The notes: a model not told the origin generated them from the sequence alone. 64,000 nucleotides of DNA from UBA6168 sp041392505 (GCA_041392505.1 JAWKLX010000028.1:1-64000), one strand, 5' to 3'; shown: positions 53,200 to 62,850, counted from the stretch's first letter. Numbers and translations: made by a program.

Positions 53200-56100
53200 A
53201 TGCTAAGGTTTACCATTAAATTAAAGGAGCTTGTTTTCTTGTTTTTTTTCCCCTCTTTTTGTTTTGCACAGCAAAATGGTACAGTCGTATTAGACGTATC
53301 GGGGGGCTTGTTGCGGCAAGAGTTTTATTTCTCTGGGGATACTTGCAAAGTGGAATTGACGGGTCTTGCAAAAGGTAAACCTTATACCATCCTTTCCGCA
53401 GGTGGCGAGGATTGTCGGCCACAGATAAGGCAGGCAGGCAGGTTTTATGAGAAGGAGGTTATGTTTACGGCCTCTGGCGAAAAGGAAACATTTACCATCA
53501 TAAAAGACAAAGGCAATTGCAACCTGCCCTTTTGGTTTTCTATTTACATAAATGAAGACCGCCCTGCGGTCAAAAACCCCATGCAGAAAATGGCCAAATT
53601 GACCGTCAATAACAATGTTCCTGTGTTATCCTTGATACAGGATGTTTTCATTGGGGGCGATTGTTTTTCTATATCTGACGTAAAGGCTATTGGCGATCCA
53701 TCGGGTAGGGGCACATTCGCCAAGGGCAGTGCCTCTATTGGGATTGAATCAGGGGTTCTTTTGTGTACGGGCGATGTCAGCATTGCCGAGGGCCCTAATA
53801 CGTCACCCAGTGTAGGCGACAACCTAATAGGACCGAGTGGCGACCCCGATCTGATTACGCTTTCAGCGGGCGGCGATGTGCGGGATGTGCAGGGGGTTGA
53901 GTTTGACTTTATCCCCACCGTTGACAATGTTGGGTTTACGTATGTGTTCGCATCGGAAGAATATTGTGAATGGGTTGGCTCTGTTTACAACGATGTGTTT
54001 GGGTTCTTTATCAGTGGCCCCGGTATTAATGGAGGGTTTACTTTTCAGGGGGAAAACATCGCTGTACTTCCTGGCTCTGGCATTAATGTGGCAATCAACA
54101 ATGTGAACCATATTGACAATACTGCTTACTTCTCCCCCAATTGGAATAATGGATTCAATAGTTGTGGCGGCACCACCAACATGACCGATATTCAGTTTGA
54201 TGGATGGACAAAAGTACTCACTGCGATGGCAACTGTTGTCCCTTGTGAGACGTACCATATCCGCTTGATTGTCGGTGACGTGGGCGATCCTTGGTACGAT
54301 TCGGCGGTGTTCTTTAAGGCCAATAGTTTTTCTGCTGGCAGCCCCGTGGAAGCAACAGCTTTTTCAGCGGTTACTGACACCAACCTCGTTTACGAATCTT
54401 GCAACGATGGCGTGGTGCGGTTCATCCGAACAGGCGACTTGAGCTTGCCACAAACAGTTCATTGGACGGTGGATACTACGAGCACGGCCACCCCTGGCAT
54501 TGATTACGATGTCTTTCCAGATTCGATCAATTTTTTGGCTGGCCAAGACACCGTTTTTCTATATTTGAATGTGATAAATGACGGGTTGGGCGAGGGTATT
54601 GAAACCATCTTACTGAATATTGAGAGTACTTGTTCCTGCGACATTTCAACCCTGACAATAGAGATTGAAGATCCGCCTACAATAGAAGCCACCATTGATG
54701 ATCAGGAAATTTGCGAAGGTGAAACCACCATTTTATCACCTACCGTTAATTCCTTTTTGAATATTCCATCATTCGTATGGGACACGGGCGATTCTACCCC
54801 AATGCTCACCGTTGCTCCCGACATAACAACGTCCTATCAGATAACGGTCACCGATGAATGCGGCAGCACTGCCACTGCCTTTGCTTTGGTAAACGTCATT
54901 CCATTGGAAGAGGCAACGCTCATAGGTGGTGGTGTCATTTGCACTGATGCTCAGGACACGGTACAGTTGGCCATCGACTTTACGGGCAGCGCACCTTGGA
55001 CTTTCGTTTACTCAAAAGATGGCGTGCAACAAGCGGCCATTACCACTTTGGAAAACCCATTTATCATAAATGTCAATGAATCGGGCACGTTCGTTTTGGA
55101 CAGCATCCAATCTGACGGTTGCTATGGCACGGTAACCGGTTTTTCGCAAGTTACTGAATCGGAGGTTGTCCTATCCGCCATTTCTACAACAGATACATGT
55201 GGCTTGCTAAAAGGCAGCATTGACCTTTCGCCCTCAGGTGGCGCAGCCCCTTATCATTTCAATTGGAGCAGTGCCGACACCTTGGAAGACTTGCAAAATG
55301 TTGCAGCGGGGGATTACAGTGTAACCGTGACTGACCAAAATAATTGCACGGCAGAATTGTCAATGACGGTCGGAAATGAGAACCCTTCATTTAACATTAA
55401 TCCCAGTATTATTCCAAATACGAGTTGTCTTTCGCTATCGCCAAATGGTGGCATTTCGATCAGCATTTCACCGCCAATACCTCCGGGTAGTTTGGTGAAT
55501 TATTCGATCCTTTGGTCAAATGGGGAAACGGCTCATACGCTGGCCGACTTGCCACCGGGCAATTATGAAGTCACCGTTAGCACGGGTGGAGAGTGCTCGC
55601 AGGCGAATATTTTTGAAATCCCAGACGAGTCAGCGCCAATCATGCTGACTGGTGCTGCGACAGATGTTTTGTGCTTTGGTGAAAACACTGGGTCGATTGA
55701 ACTTACAGCAAGTGATGGATCAGCGCCTTATTCTTTCAGTTGGTCACCCAACATATCTGGCGACCCCGAAGACCCAACTGAGCTATTTGCCGGAGGCTAT
55801 GAAGTGACCGCCACCGATGCCAACGGCTGCACCGCATCCATGGATTTTTTGATTTCCCAACCTCCTGATTTGGTGCAAACCAGTTGTGCCCAAATATCAA
55901 GCGAAAGCACCGTTGGTGCAAATGACGGGGTAGCCACGGTGGATATTTCGGGAGGGACAATACCTTATCAAATCACCTGGCCGGGCGGAAATCAAAATGG
56001 GATTGGGGCTGGCATTTTTGATATTACAAATTTAGGCGGAGGTGCATACAATGTAGTCGTAGTAGATGCCAATGGCTGTGAAAGCACCTGTAATTTGAAC

Positions 56101-58203
56101 ATCAATGTCTGCGCCACCAGCGTCGGCAATATGAACATCGCTCCTATTTCGCTATGCGGCACAGGTTGCCTGACGGCTGATTACGATGATAGCGCAGCGT
56201 ACCTTGAACCCGACGATGTACTGGAATTTATTTTGCATACCGGGGCAGCCAACTTGATCGTGGATGAACTTAGCCGCAACGATGTGCCCACCTTTTGCTT
56301 CGATCCGATGACGATGCAATTGGGGATCACCTATTACATTTCGGCGGCAGCCGGAAATAATGATGGAAATGGACATGTTGACTTGAATGACGAATGTACC
56401 GAGGTGAGTTTTGGAACGCCTATAACATTCCATGAACGCCCAATTGCAAGCGTTAACCCACCCGATATTTTGACCTGTGCTGTTACGGAAGTTGACCTGA
56501 TCGGCACTTCGACCATTTCGGGGAGTACGTTCAATTGGTTTACAAATAGCGGTATCATTTCGGGCAGTCCCGTTTTGCCAAACAGTTTAGCTACTGCGGA
56601 GGGGATTTACACGCTGGTGGTGGTTTCACCAAATAGCACTTGTGCCGATACCATTTCAGCAGAAGTTTTGGACATCAGCTCAACTATTTTGGCAAACATC
56701 GTGGCTTCACCGACAGAGGTATTGGACTGTAATATTTCTTTCGTCACCCTTTCTGGTTCGGCAACGGGAGGAGCTAATTTGGAGTTGCTTTGGACAAGTT
56801 CCAATGGTTTGATCGCTACATCGTCCGTTATCAATGTCAATGAAGGCGGTTCTTACCAACTCATCGCCACCGACCCTTTGTCCGCTTGTGCCGACACTAC
56901 TCAGGTCGTCATTGCGGAAGACGACGATTATCCGCCCTTATTTGCCGATACTCCGCCGACACTCAGTTGTGCCAATACAATCGTTGAAATCAATGGTGGT
57001 TCTCCCATCGCAGGTGTTGATTTCAATTGGGCAACCATTGCCAATGGGGACACCAGCCTCATTGCAAATGGCCCCACTACTATGGTGACAGTCCCCGGCA
57101 TTTATTGGCTATTCGGCACAGCAGGCAACGGATGTAACAATGCGATTTCGATAGAAGTCAATGGTGATTTTACGGTGCCTGCGGCAAATGCTGGCGACGA
57201 CCAGAACATCGGTTGCGACCAGGCAGCCATTACTTTGACAGGTAGCAGTGATTACACAAACGTCTCTTTCAGTTGGTCGTCAGCCGAACCTAACATTTTG
57301 ATTACAGACCCAACGAACCCATCTATTTTGGCCGATGCAGCAGGGCTGTACACATTGACGGTCACGTTGTTGAGTAGTGGTTGTACTGCCACAGACGAGA
57401 TGGTGGTCGGTTCATTGGAACCAGTGCCACCTGCCACTTTATATCTGCAAGAACCAACCTGTTTTGGATTAGCCGATGGGGCGATCACAGTATCGGTTGA
57501 TCTTGAAAATGAGCCTTATGAATACCGTATAAATGGTACTTCCAATGGCCAGTCAGACGTGTTTTCTCCATTAAGCTCTGGTTCGTATCTTATCGAAGTA
57601 ACCAATAGTTTTGGCTGCCAATGGGCCACACAGATTTACCTGCCAGAGCCTGACCCATTGTTTGTGGAATTGGGGCCAGACTTGGAGATTGACTTGGGAG
57701 AGGAGGTTACCATACAAGCACTTTACCCCATTCCCGATTCTCAACTGGACACCATTTTGTGGCAGCCAGCAGAATGGCTATTATGCCCTAAAATGGTTTG
57801 CGATCTGCAGCAATTTACGCCCTTCGGGCAAATGGATATTTCGGCAACCATTATTGATAAAAATGGCTGTGAAGCCAGCGATCAGGTGCAATTATTGGTG
57901 CGGAAAGAACGCCATGTCTATATTCCCAACGCCTTCTCGCCCAATAACGATGGCGTCAACGATCTGTTTGTGGTTTATTCCAACGATGCCGTGCTGAAAA
58001 TCAAGCAGTTGTTGGTCTTTAGCCGCTGGGGGGAGTCGGTTTTTGAATACTATAATTTCCCACCTAACGACCCACTATATGGTTGGGACGGCAAGCATCG
58101 TGGCGAGAAAATCAACCCCGGCGTTTTCGCTTGGTTCGCTGTGATCGAATTCATTGACGGAGAGGAAGTGCTGATGGAGGGGGATGTGACGGTGGTGAAG
58201 TAG
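53200..58203 (+). CDS. Giant T9SS-exported adhesin-like protein (choice-of-anchor L, Calx-beta, SprB-type repeats)
   Basis: A 1667-residue secreted protein. Signal peptide 1-23 ('FLFFFPSFCFA'). A choice-of-anchor L domain covers ~140-385 ('VGFTYVFASEEYCEWVGSVY', 'DVFGFFISGPG', 'LIVGDVGDPWYDSAVFFKA'); a Calx-beta-like stretch ~405-490 ('ATPGIDYDVFPDSINFLAGQ'); then many Ig/PKD-like and SprB-type repeats ('APYHFNWSSADT...GDYSVTVTDQNNC', 'APYSFSWSPN', 'IPYQITWPGG'). The last ~95 residues are a type B T9SS / gliding-associated domain ('YIPNAFSPNNDGVNDLF', 'VFSRWGESVFEY', 'GWDGKHRGEKINPGVF'). It should be exported and cell-attached, serving adhesion or gliding. Confidence 0.92.
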   Translation: MLRFTIKLKELVFLFFFPSFCFAQQNGTVVLDVSGGLLRQEFYFSGDTCKVELTGLAKGKPYTILSAGGEDCRPQIRQAGRFYEKEVMFTASGEKETFTIIKDKGNCNLPFWFSIYINEDRPAVKNPMQKMAKLTVNNNVPVLSLIQDVFIGGDCFSISDVKAIGDPSGRGTFAKGSASIGIESGVLLCTGDVSIAEGPNTSPSVGDNLIGPSGDPDLITLSAGGDVRDVQGVEFDFIPTVDNVGFTYVFASEEYCEWVGSVYNDVFGFFISGPGINGGFTFQGENIAVLPGSGINVAINNVNHIDNTAYFSPNWNNGFNSCGGTTNMTDIQFDGWTKVLTAMATVVPCETYHIRLIVGDVGDPWYDSAVFFKANSFSAGSPVEATAFSAVTDTNLVYESCNDGVVRFIRTGDLSLPQTVHWTVDTTSTATPGIDYDVFPDSINFLAGQDTVFLYLNVINDGLGEGIETILLNIESTCSCDISTLTIEIEDPPTIEATIDDQEICEGETTILSPTVNSFLNIPSFVWDTGDSTPMLTVAPDITTSYQITVTDECGSTATAFALVNVIPLEEATLIGGGVICTDAQDTVQLAIDFTGSAPWTFVYSKDGVQQAAITTLENPFIINVNESGTFVLDSIQSDGCYGTVTGFSQVTESEVVLSAISTTDTCGLLKGSIDLSPSGGAAPYHFNWSSADTLEDLQNVAAGDYSVTVTDQNNCTAELSMTVGNENPSFNINPSIIPNTSCLSLSPNGGISISISPPIPPGSLVNYSILWSNGETAHTLADLPPGNYEVTVSTGGECSQANIFEIPDESAPIMLTGAATDVLCFGENTGSIELTASDGSAPYSFSWSPNISGDPEDPTELFAGGYEVTATDANGCTASMDFLISQPPDLVQTSCAQISSESTVGANDGVATVDISGGTIPYQITWPGGNQNGIGAGIFDITNLGGGAYNVVVVDANGCESTCNLNINVCATSVGNMNIAPISLCGTGCLTADYDDSAAYLEPDDVLEFILHTGAANLIVDELSRNDVPTFCFDPMTMQLGITYYISAAAGNNDGNGHVDLNDECTEVSFGTPITFHERPIASVNPPDILTCAVTEVDLIGTSTISGSTFNWFTNSGIISGSPVLPNSLATAEGIYTLVVVSPNSTCADTISAEVLDISSTILANIVASPTEVLDCNISFVTLSGSATGGANLELLWTSSNGLIATSSVINVNEGGSYQLIATDPLSACADTTQVVIAEDDDYPPLFADTPPTLSCANTIVEINGGSPIAGVDFNWATIANGDTSLIANGPTTMVTVPGIYWLFGTAGNGCNNAISIEVNGDFTVPAANAGDDQNIGCDQAAITLTGSSDYTNVSFSWSSAEPNILITDPTNPSILADAAGLYTLTVTLLSSGCTATDEMVVGSLEPVPPATLYLQEPTCFGLADGAITVSVDLENEPYEYRINGTSNGQSDVFSPLSSGSYLIEVTNSFGCQWATQIYLPEPDPLFVELGPDLEIDLGEEVTIQALYPIPDSQLDTILWQPAEWLLCPKMVCDLQQFTPFGQMDISATIIDKNGCEASDQVQLLVRKERHVYIPNAFSPNNDGVNDLFVVYSNDAVLKIKQLLVFSRWGESVFEYYNFPPNDPLYGWDGKHRGEKINPGVFAWFAVIEFIDGEEVLMEGDVTVVK

Positions 58204-58252
58204 GGGCAATAGAGATGACCAACACTATATTTCTGAAGATGAGACTTGTTAG

Positions 58253-58731
58253 CAGTTAGTTCGAACGCTAGCTCAAAATAAACTAATCCCTGGCATCTAC
58301 CGCATTGACCTGTTCCATGCGCCTGGTGTTGGTTTTACCATGACCGTTGACCGGACTGCAGGCGGCGGGCCATTCCCATTGATGGAAGGCAGACCTGCGC
58401 TGCTTGCCAGCGCACCGACCCTCGGCCAATGGGGACTGATTCTGCTCTCCTGCTCATCCTCACCTTCGGTGTGGTAGCACTTCGCAAACACGAGCCTGTT
58501 TTGGCCATGGCCGGACAAGGCACCAGCACTGCTTCCAACAACCGTTCACTGCCTTTCAACAAGGCTGCCTTCGGCAAAATGCTGATCGTGGTGATGCTTG
58601 GCTTGGCAGCCGTATTTGCGGTAGCGGTTGGTTTCTTTGGCTACGAAATGACCACGGCTGATGTACCGGGCAGTTTGTTGGCTGGGCCGCTGTTGGCTTA
58701 TTTGCTTCACCTTTTGGTGAAAAAAGAATAA
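58253..58731 (+). pseudogene. Broken IPTL-CTERM (exosortase H target) protein fragment
   Basis: A frame open from 58253 reads 'GIYRIDLFHAPGVGFTMTV' and then 'APTLGQWGLILL' (58412-58447), the IPTLxxWG recognition motif followed by the start of its membrane helix. It then ends at TAG after a one-base loss near 58450; the helix and its tail continue in another frame as 'LLILTFGVVALRKHEPVL'. That frame goes on with two further hydrophobic segments ('MLIVVMLGLAAVFAVAVGFFG', 'LLAGPLLAYLLHLLVKK', shortened). The 5' part of the gene is missing too, as a stop precedes 58253. It sits directly upstream of exosortase H, so it was probably a substrate. Confidence 0.75.
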
Positions 58732-58774
58732 TAATAACGGGGATAAATGCCCCTCGCATAGTTGATAATTTCTA

Positions 58775-58816
58775 AAAATCCTGTTGGCAATGTGTAATGC
58801 CGACAGGATTTTTTAT
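58775..58816 (+). terminator. Terminator after the broken IPTL-CTERM gene
   Basis: AAAATCCTGTTGGCA (58775-58789) pairs with TGCCGACAGGATTTT (58798-58812) with one mismatch; T-run follows. Confidence 0.88.
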
Positions 58817-58878
58817 AACCTTTGAATCCATTAGTTTAAAAAGCTCGTTCAAGCAATGTTTGATCATAAATAATCGCT

Positions 58879-59493
58879 ATGTCCCGCCAGCAAAAGAAAC
58901 CTTCAAAGCAAAAGCAAAATAATCATAAGATAAAAAGCCGTCTAGTCAGTTGGTGGGACGACCAAAGCATTGCCCTGCGATTCTTGGGCCTTTTCGCCCT
59001 GCTGCTCGGTCTGTTTTACGCTTTCTATTATTCCAATTTCAACTTAAAAAACATCCATCCAAGCATTTTAAATGCTCAGGCTAAATTGGGATCTTTCCTC
59101 GTCAACCTATTCGGACAATCAACTTATGCAGACAACCAATACATTGGTGGTGACGGGTTCAACATGAGCGTTTCGGGCGGCTGCGACGGGCTGGAAGTCA
59201 CGGCCCTTTTGGTATCGGGCATATTGGCTTTCCCGTCCACTTGGAAGGAAAAATGGAAAGGCCTTTTGTACGGGGGGAGCATCCTAACCGTTCTTAACAT
59301 TCTCCGCTTGCCGATGCTTTATTTTGCTGGCGCCAAAGGCTCTCAGGCCCTGTTTGATTTTTTGCACGTGCAGGGCGGGTTTGTTATTTTTATCAGCATC
59401 ACCATGTTCATCTGGGGTTATTGGGTGATCCAAGTATTGAACCATCGTAAAACGGCTTCCGTTCCTAGTACCACCAATACCACTGATACCTAA
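58879..59493 (+). CDS. xrtH: Exosortase H (IPTLxxWG-CTERM-specific)
   Basis: A 204-residue multi-pass membrane cysteine transpeptidase/protease. After a basic N terminus and one helix (~33-52), the exosortase core has catalytic Cys102 ('SVSGGCDGLEV'), Arg143 ('VLNILRLPML') and His163 ('FDFLHVQGGF'). Assignment to the H type rests on size and on the IPTL-type motif of the fragment immediately upstream. It should cut and transfer proteins carrying the C-terminal IPTLxxWG signal at the inner membrane, leading to surface release or attachment. The next gene, 27 bp on, is its usual membrane partner. Confidence 0.85.
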   Translation: MSRQQKKPSKQKQNNHKIKSRLVSWWDDQSIALRFLGLFALLLGLFYAFYYSNFNLKNIHPSILNAQAKLGSFLVNLFGQSTYADNQYIGGDGFNMSVSGGCDGLEVTALLVSGILAFPSTWKEKWKGLLYGGSILTVLNILRLPMLYFAGAKGSQALFDFLHVQGGFVIFISITMFIWGYWVIQVLNHRKTASVPSTTNTTDT

Positions 59494-59520
59494 ATTCCAC
59501 AATACACAATTTCCCTACTC

Positions 59521-60159
59521 ATGCTAAATCCGAAAATATTATTAAAACAATTCGGGATATTCTGGGCGGTATTTATTGTACTTCAATTAATTGTTTCGAC
59601 ACCCCCTGTACGGAATGGGTTGGCTGGAATGAATGCTTCTTTATTCAGTAGTACGGCCCAGCGTTTTATGCCCGAAATAAAATTAAATGCTTTTGCCAAA
59701 CCCGAAAATGGGGAAATACTTTTTAAATTTCACAGCCAAGTGCAAGCCGACGAAATGATACGTGAAATGCAGAAATCGGGCAAGATTGCAAAAGTGAGTG
59801 TTCCTGAATATGAATATGGTATTGATCCGGCTTATTACGTCAATATGGCGTTGATATTTTTAGTGGCTATTTTTTTGGCGACGCCATTGGTTTGGAGAAA
59901 ACGATTTTTATTGGCGGGGATCGGTATTTTATTATTTTATTTATTTTCTTTTGTTCGAGTAATTATAAAGTTAAAATATGAAATAGGTCAATTAAATATC
60001 GGCTTATATGAAAGTGATCCCGCTGGTTTTTTATCACTCCATAAAATGAATAATTTTTTTAATTCACTCGGGTTAATATTTATTGTCATAATTATTTTCT
60101 GGGCGACGTTGGTATTTACCAGAAAAAACATGGAACAGATAAAACTGCAATTGACTTAG
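59521..60159 (+). CDS. Exosortase H-associated membrane protein
   Basis: A 212-residue protein with an N-terminal helix (~10-28), a periplasmic part (~30-105), two adjacent helices (~110-150) and a C-terminal helix (~183-203). It is not similar to enzymes I know; its position directly after xrtH, on the same strand with 27 bp spacing, fits the accessory protein usually found with exosortase H. Role probably in substrate delivery or assembly with the exosortase. AT-rich compared with xrtH. Confidence 0.65.
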   Translation: MLNPKILLKQFGIFWAVFIVLQLIVSTPPVRNGLAGMNASLFSSTAQRFMPEIKLNAFAKPENGEILFKFHSQVQADEMIREMQKSGKIAKVSVPEYEYGIDPAYYVNMALIFLVAIFLATPLVWRKRFLLAGIGILLFYLFSFVRVIIKLKYEIGQLNIGLYESDPAGFLSLHKMNNFFNSLGLIFIVIIIFWATLVFTRKNMEQIKLQLT

Positions 60160-60174
60160 GAATGATGAAAAAAG

Positions 60175-60207
60175 AGATGTGACAAATTTTAAAAATTTGT
60201 CACATCT
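60175..60207. terminator. Bidirectional hairpin between the exosortase unit and yqeY
   Basis: AGATGTGACAAATTT (60175-60189) pairs perfectly with 60193-60207; a plausible shared terminator for the two convergent units, though T-runs are short. Confidence 0.7.
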
Positions 60208-60214
60208 AACCCTA

Positions 60215-60661
60215 TTAACCCAGCAAACGCTTCACTGCCAGAGAGATGGTTTTTCCATCCGCTTTACCACCGAGTTCTTTTGAAGCCATGCCCATTACTT
60301 TTCCCATATCTTTCATGGAAGAAGCGCCGGTCGTTTCGATGATTTTCTTCAAAACTGCTTCAAGTTCGGCCTCGCTCATTTGCTCAGGCAAGTATTTTTG
60401 GATGACGGCAATTTCCTCCCGCTCGGGGGTGGCCAAGTCTTCCCGTCCTTGTTTTTCATAAATCTCCAAAGAGTCTTGGCGCTGCTTGATAAGTTTTTGC
60501 AGAAGCTTGATTTCGCCTGCTTCATCAAGATCTTGGCCACTACCATCCGTCTTCTGCAACAGGATTGCTGCCTTAATGGAACGGATACTACGCTTGGCCG
60601 CTTCATCTTTGTTTTTCATTGCCTCCTTGAGGTCTTGCATGATTTTGGTCTCTAATGACAT
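60215..60661 (-). CDS. GatB/YqeY-domain protein
   Basis: A 148-residue helical protein of the YqeY family, related to the tRNA-binding tail of amidotransferase GatB: 'IMQDLKEAMKNKDEAAKRSIR', 'EIKLLQKLIKQRQDSLEIYEKQGR', 'EIAVIQKYLPEQMSE' and 'SMKDMGKVMGMASKELGGKADGK' (core motifs only). It probably binds tRNA or assists amidotransferase activity, but the role is unproven. Full length, single gene. Confidence 0.9.
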   Translation of the reverse strand: MSLETKIMQDLKEAMKNKDEAAKRSIRSIKAAILLQKTDGSGQDLDEAGEIKLLQKLIKQRQDSLEIYEKQGREDLATPEREEIAVIQKYLPEQMSEAELEAVLKKIIETTGASSMKDMGKVMGMASKELGGKADGKTISLAVKRLLG

Positions 60662-60933
60662 GGCTATTTATTAATAAAAATTAAAATGAAAATAAAAATG
60701 ATAACAGAACCCTCTTTTTTATTTCCATTTCAATTTTAATTTTTATTTACACGGTACTTTTGCCTTCCTAACGCCGCAAACTTATCGAAAGTTTCGCATA
60801 GCTATAAAACCATTTATCGACTGATACGGTCAATTGAACATTGGTATCAGTCACTGGTTTCCAGAATCAAAAGATACAATAGTCTGATTACCAGTCGAGT
60901 TTTTTATTTTGATTTTAATTTTAATTTCTAACT

Positions 60934-61869
60934 ATGAAATTCCCACAACCCATTCCTATCCTTGACATCGCTGAAAAAATCGAAGCCCAACTCATCGGCA
61001 ACGCATCCCTCCAAGCCACGGGCATCAACGAACTCCACAAAGTGGAAAAAGGCGACATCACCTTTGTGGATGCAAAAAAATATTTCAAAAAATCCCTTGA
61101 ATCAGCAGCCAGCATCATCATTATCAACGAGGTGGTGGAATGCCCGGCAGGCAAAGCCTTACTTGTTTGCGATAACCCGTTTGATGCTTATGATGGGTTG
61201 GTGCGCAAATATCGGCCACTGCGCCCTCTGAGCAGCCAGATTGCTGAAAGTGCTTTTGTCCACCCTTCCACGGTGATCGAGCCAGGGGTCATCATTGGCC
61301 ACCAGGCAGTTATCGGGAAAAACTGTTACATTCAAGCGAATGCCTATATCGGTGATTTTACTCATATCGGTGACCACGTAACAATCCAGGCTGGATGCAT
61401 TATCGGCACGGACGCATTTTATTTTCAAAAAACAGAAACGGGCTTCAAAAAATGGCGCTCCGGTGGCCGGGTCGTCATTGAGGACCACGTAGACATCGGG
61501 GCGGCCTGTACCATTAACCGAGGGGTCTCAGGCGATACCATTATTGGTGCTGGCAGCAAATTGGACTGTCAAGTACATGTGGGGCACGGGGCAGTCATCG
61601 GCAAAAACTGCCTCATTGCTGGGCAGGTCGGTATCGGCGGTAAGTCTATCCTGGAAGACAATGTTGTGCTTTACGGACAGGTCGGGGTGGCACAGCGGGT
61701 GCGCATCGGAGCGGGTGCAGTGGTCAGCGCCAAATCAGGGGTTTCAAAAGACCTCGAAGGCAAAAAAGCTTACTTCGGCATTCCCGCCGCTGAGATTAGG
61801 GAACGGCAACGAGAGCTGGCAGCACTGCGGCATCTCCCAACTTTCTTCAAGGATTATTATGAGGAATAA
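60934..61869 (+). CDS. lpxD: UDP-3-O-(3-hydroxymyristoyl)glucosamine N-acyltransferase
   Basis: A 311-residue left-handed beta-helix acyltransferase of lipid A synthesis, adding the amide-linked acyl chain to UDP-3-O-acyl-glucosamine. N-terminal uridine-binding domain (~10-100), hexapeptide repeats (~105-255: 'VIEPGVIIGHQAVIGKNC', 'IGDFTHIGDHVTIQAGCIIG', core repeats), catalytic His in 'CQVHVGHGAVIG', and a C-terminal helix ('AAEIRERQRELAALRHLPTF'). Other lpx genes are not adjacent. A second, paralogous LpxD-like copy is common in this phylum, so the symbol is given with some reserve. Confidence 0.88.
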   Translation: MKFPQPIPILDIAEKIEAQLIGNASLQATGINELHKVEKGDITFVDAKKYFKKSLESAASIIIINEVVECPAGKALLVCDNPFDAYDGLVRKYRPLRPLSSQIAESAFVHPSTVIEPGVIIGHQAVIGKNCYIQANAYIGDFTHIGDHVTIQAGCIIGTDAFYFQKTETGFKKWRSGGRVVIEDHVDIGAACTINRGVSGDTIIGAGSKLDCQVHVGHGAVIGKNCLIAGQVGIGGKSILEDNVVLYGQVGVAQRVRIGAGAVVSAKSGVSKDLEGKKAYFGIPAAEIRERQRELAALRHLPTFFKDYYEE

Positions 61870-61986
61870 TGGATAATGGCGAACGCTAAATGGGCTATAT
61901 TTTTAATTGAATATTTAAAAAAAAAATGGGCTAAAAATCTATTCTTAGTACATTGTATGATAAATTTCTTTACCTTTTGATTCAAG

Positions 61987-62150
61987 CAGGTGGGCCGGAA
62001 AATTCACTTCGATTTAAGGCATTTGACTGCTCGGCCCAACGGGATTTAAAGGGGAAACGTGGCTTTGCCACGTTTCCCCTTTAAATCCCTTGAGGGGCAC
62101 ACTGGAATATTGCCAAAAGATATGCTTATCCTGCCCCGCATTTTATAAAT
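61987..62150. repeat. Structured intergenic repeat with long hairpin, copy 2
   Basis: TGGGCCG (61991)...CGGCCCA (62032) stem; arms 62041-62063 and 62067-62089 pair perfectly (23 bp, loop TTT); then GAGGGGCA...TTGCCAAAAGAT...CCTGCCCCGCATTTTAT. Shares order and end sequences with copy 1 (39030) while the hairpin stem differs at several paired positions. Confidence 0.8.
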
Positions 62151-62173
62151 AAATTTATCACACAGAACACTTA

Positions 62174-62566
62174 ATGAGACGATTTTATAGAAATACCATT
62201 ATTTTAATTTTTCCTTTTTTGATAATGATTTTTATTAATGAAGCGATGCGGTCAAGCGTTAAAGAAGCGCCCTATTACTTTCATAATATAACCACCATTA
62301 ATTCTGCCGAAAAATTAAAAAATAAATGTACTTGGCATTGCCATAATGATACTAATTTTTGCAAACAATACCACGTAAGGCACACTCAACATTTATTTAA
62401 AATAATTGATCCCATATATTTTGGAATTATTGGTTTATTAAAATCAACTGGCAGCTATGCTATGGCCAATATTCTATTTCTCGTTATTTTATTCCCTTTA
62501 TTAATGTTCAATTTTTTAGTAAAAATTATTGATTTACAAAAGCAAATAAATTCGATAAAAAAATAA
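62174..62566 (+). CDS. Small two-helix membrane protein, unknown
   Basis: A 130-residue AT-rich gene. The product has helices at ~8-25 and ~95-118; between them lies a Cys/His-rich stretch ('CTWHCHNDTNFCKQYHVRHTQH') that could bind metal. I do not recognise a family. It is followed after 2 bp by another small membrane protein, suggesting a translationally linked pair. Here the motif is quoted in part only: key residues are three Cys and five His between about 53 and 76. Confidence 0.6.
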   Translation: MRRFYRNTIILIFPFLIMIFINEAMRSSVKEAPYYFHNITTINSAEKLKNKCTWHCHNDTNFCKQYHVRHTQHLFKIIDPIYFGIIGLLKSTGSYAMANILFLVILFPLLMFNFLVKIIDLQKQINSIKK

Positions 62567-62568
62567 GG

Positions 62569-62790
62569 ATGGATTATTTAATTAAAATTGGAAATGTTGT
62601 TTACGCCTATTGCACGGATTTTATTATCAACTTGGCGAACTTATTGGGGCTGTCTTACTATGAAGTTAATGCAATTATTTTTTGTTTTATTTATCCAATA
62701 TTTATTTTTATACTGACAACAATCTTTCTTTTTCAAAAAAGAAGATTAAATAATTACAATTTGGATAATGGTTTTAAAAGCCACAAATAA
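62569..62790 (+). CDS. Small membrane protein, unknown, paired with the preceding gene
   Basis: 73 residues with two hydrophobic segments (~12-30 and ~36-57, 'NAIIFCFIYPIFIFILTTIF') and a basic tail. Short proteins of similar pattern (start 'MDYLIKIGNVVY', 'LGLSYYEVNA') seem widespread in Bacteroidota but without known function. Spaced 2 bp from the upstream gene and followed by a terminator. Confidence 0.55.
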   Translation: MDYLIKIGNVVYAYCTDFIINLANLLGLSYYEVNAIIFCFIYPIFIFILTTIFLFQKRRLNNYNLDNGFKSHK

Positions 62791-62823
62791 AATCTAAAGA
62801 TTCTTCTTACTTACAAAAAAATA

Positions 62824-62850
62824 GGGCAGCCTCCTAAAAGGCCGCCCATT
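62824..62850. terminator. Terminator between the small membrane genes and the M23 gene
   Basis: GGGCAGCCT (62824-62832) / AGGCCGCCC (62839-62847), one mismatch, A-run before and T-rich after; can serve both convergent units. Confidence 0.75.
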
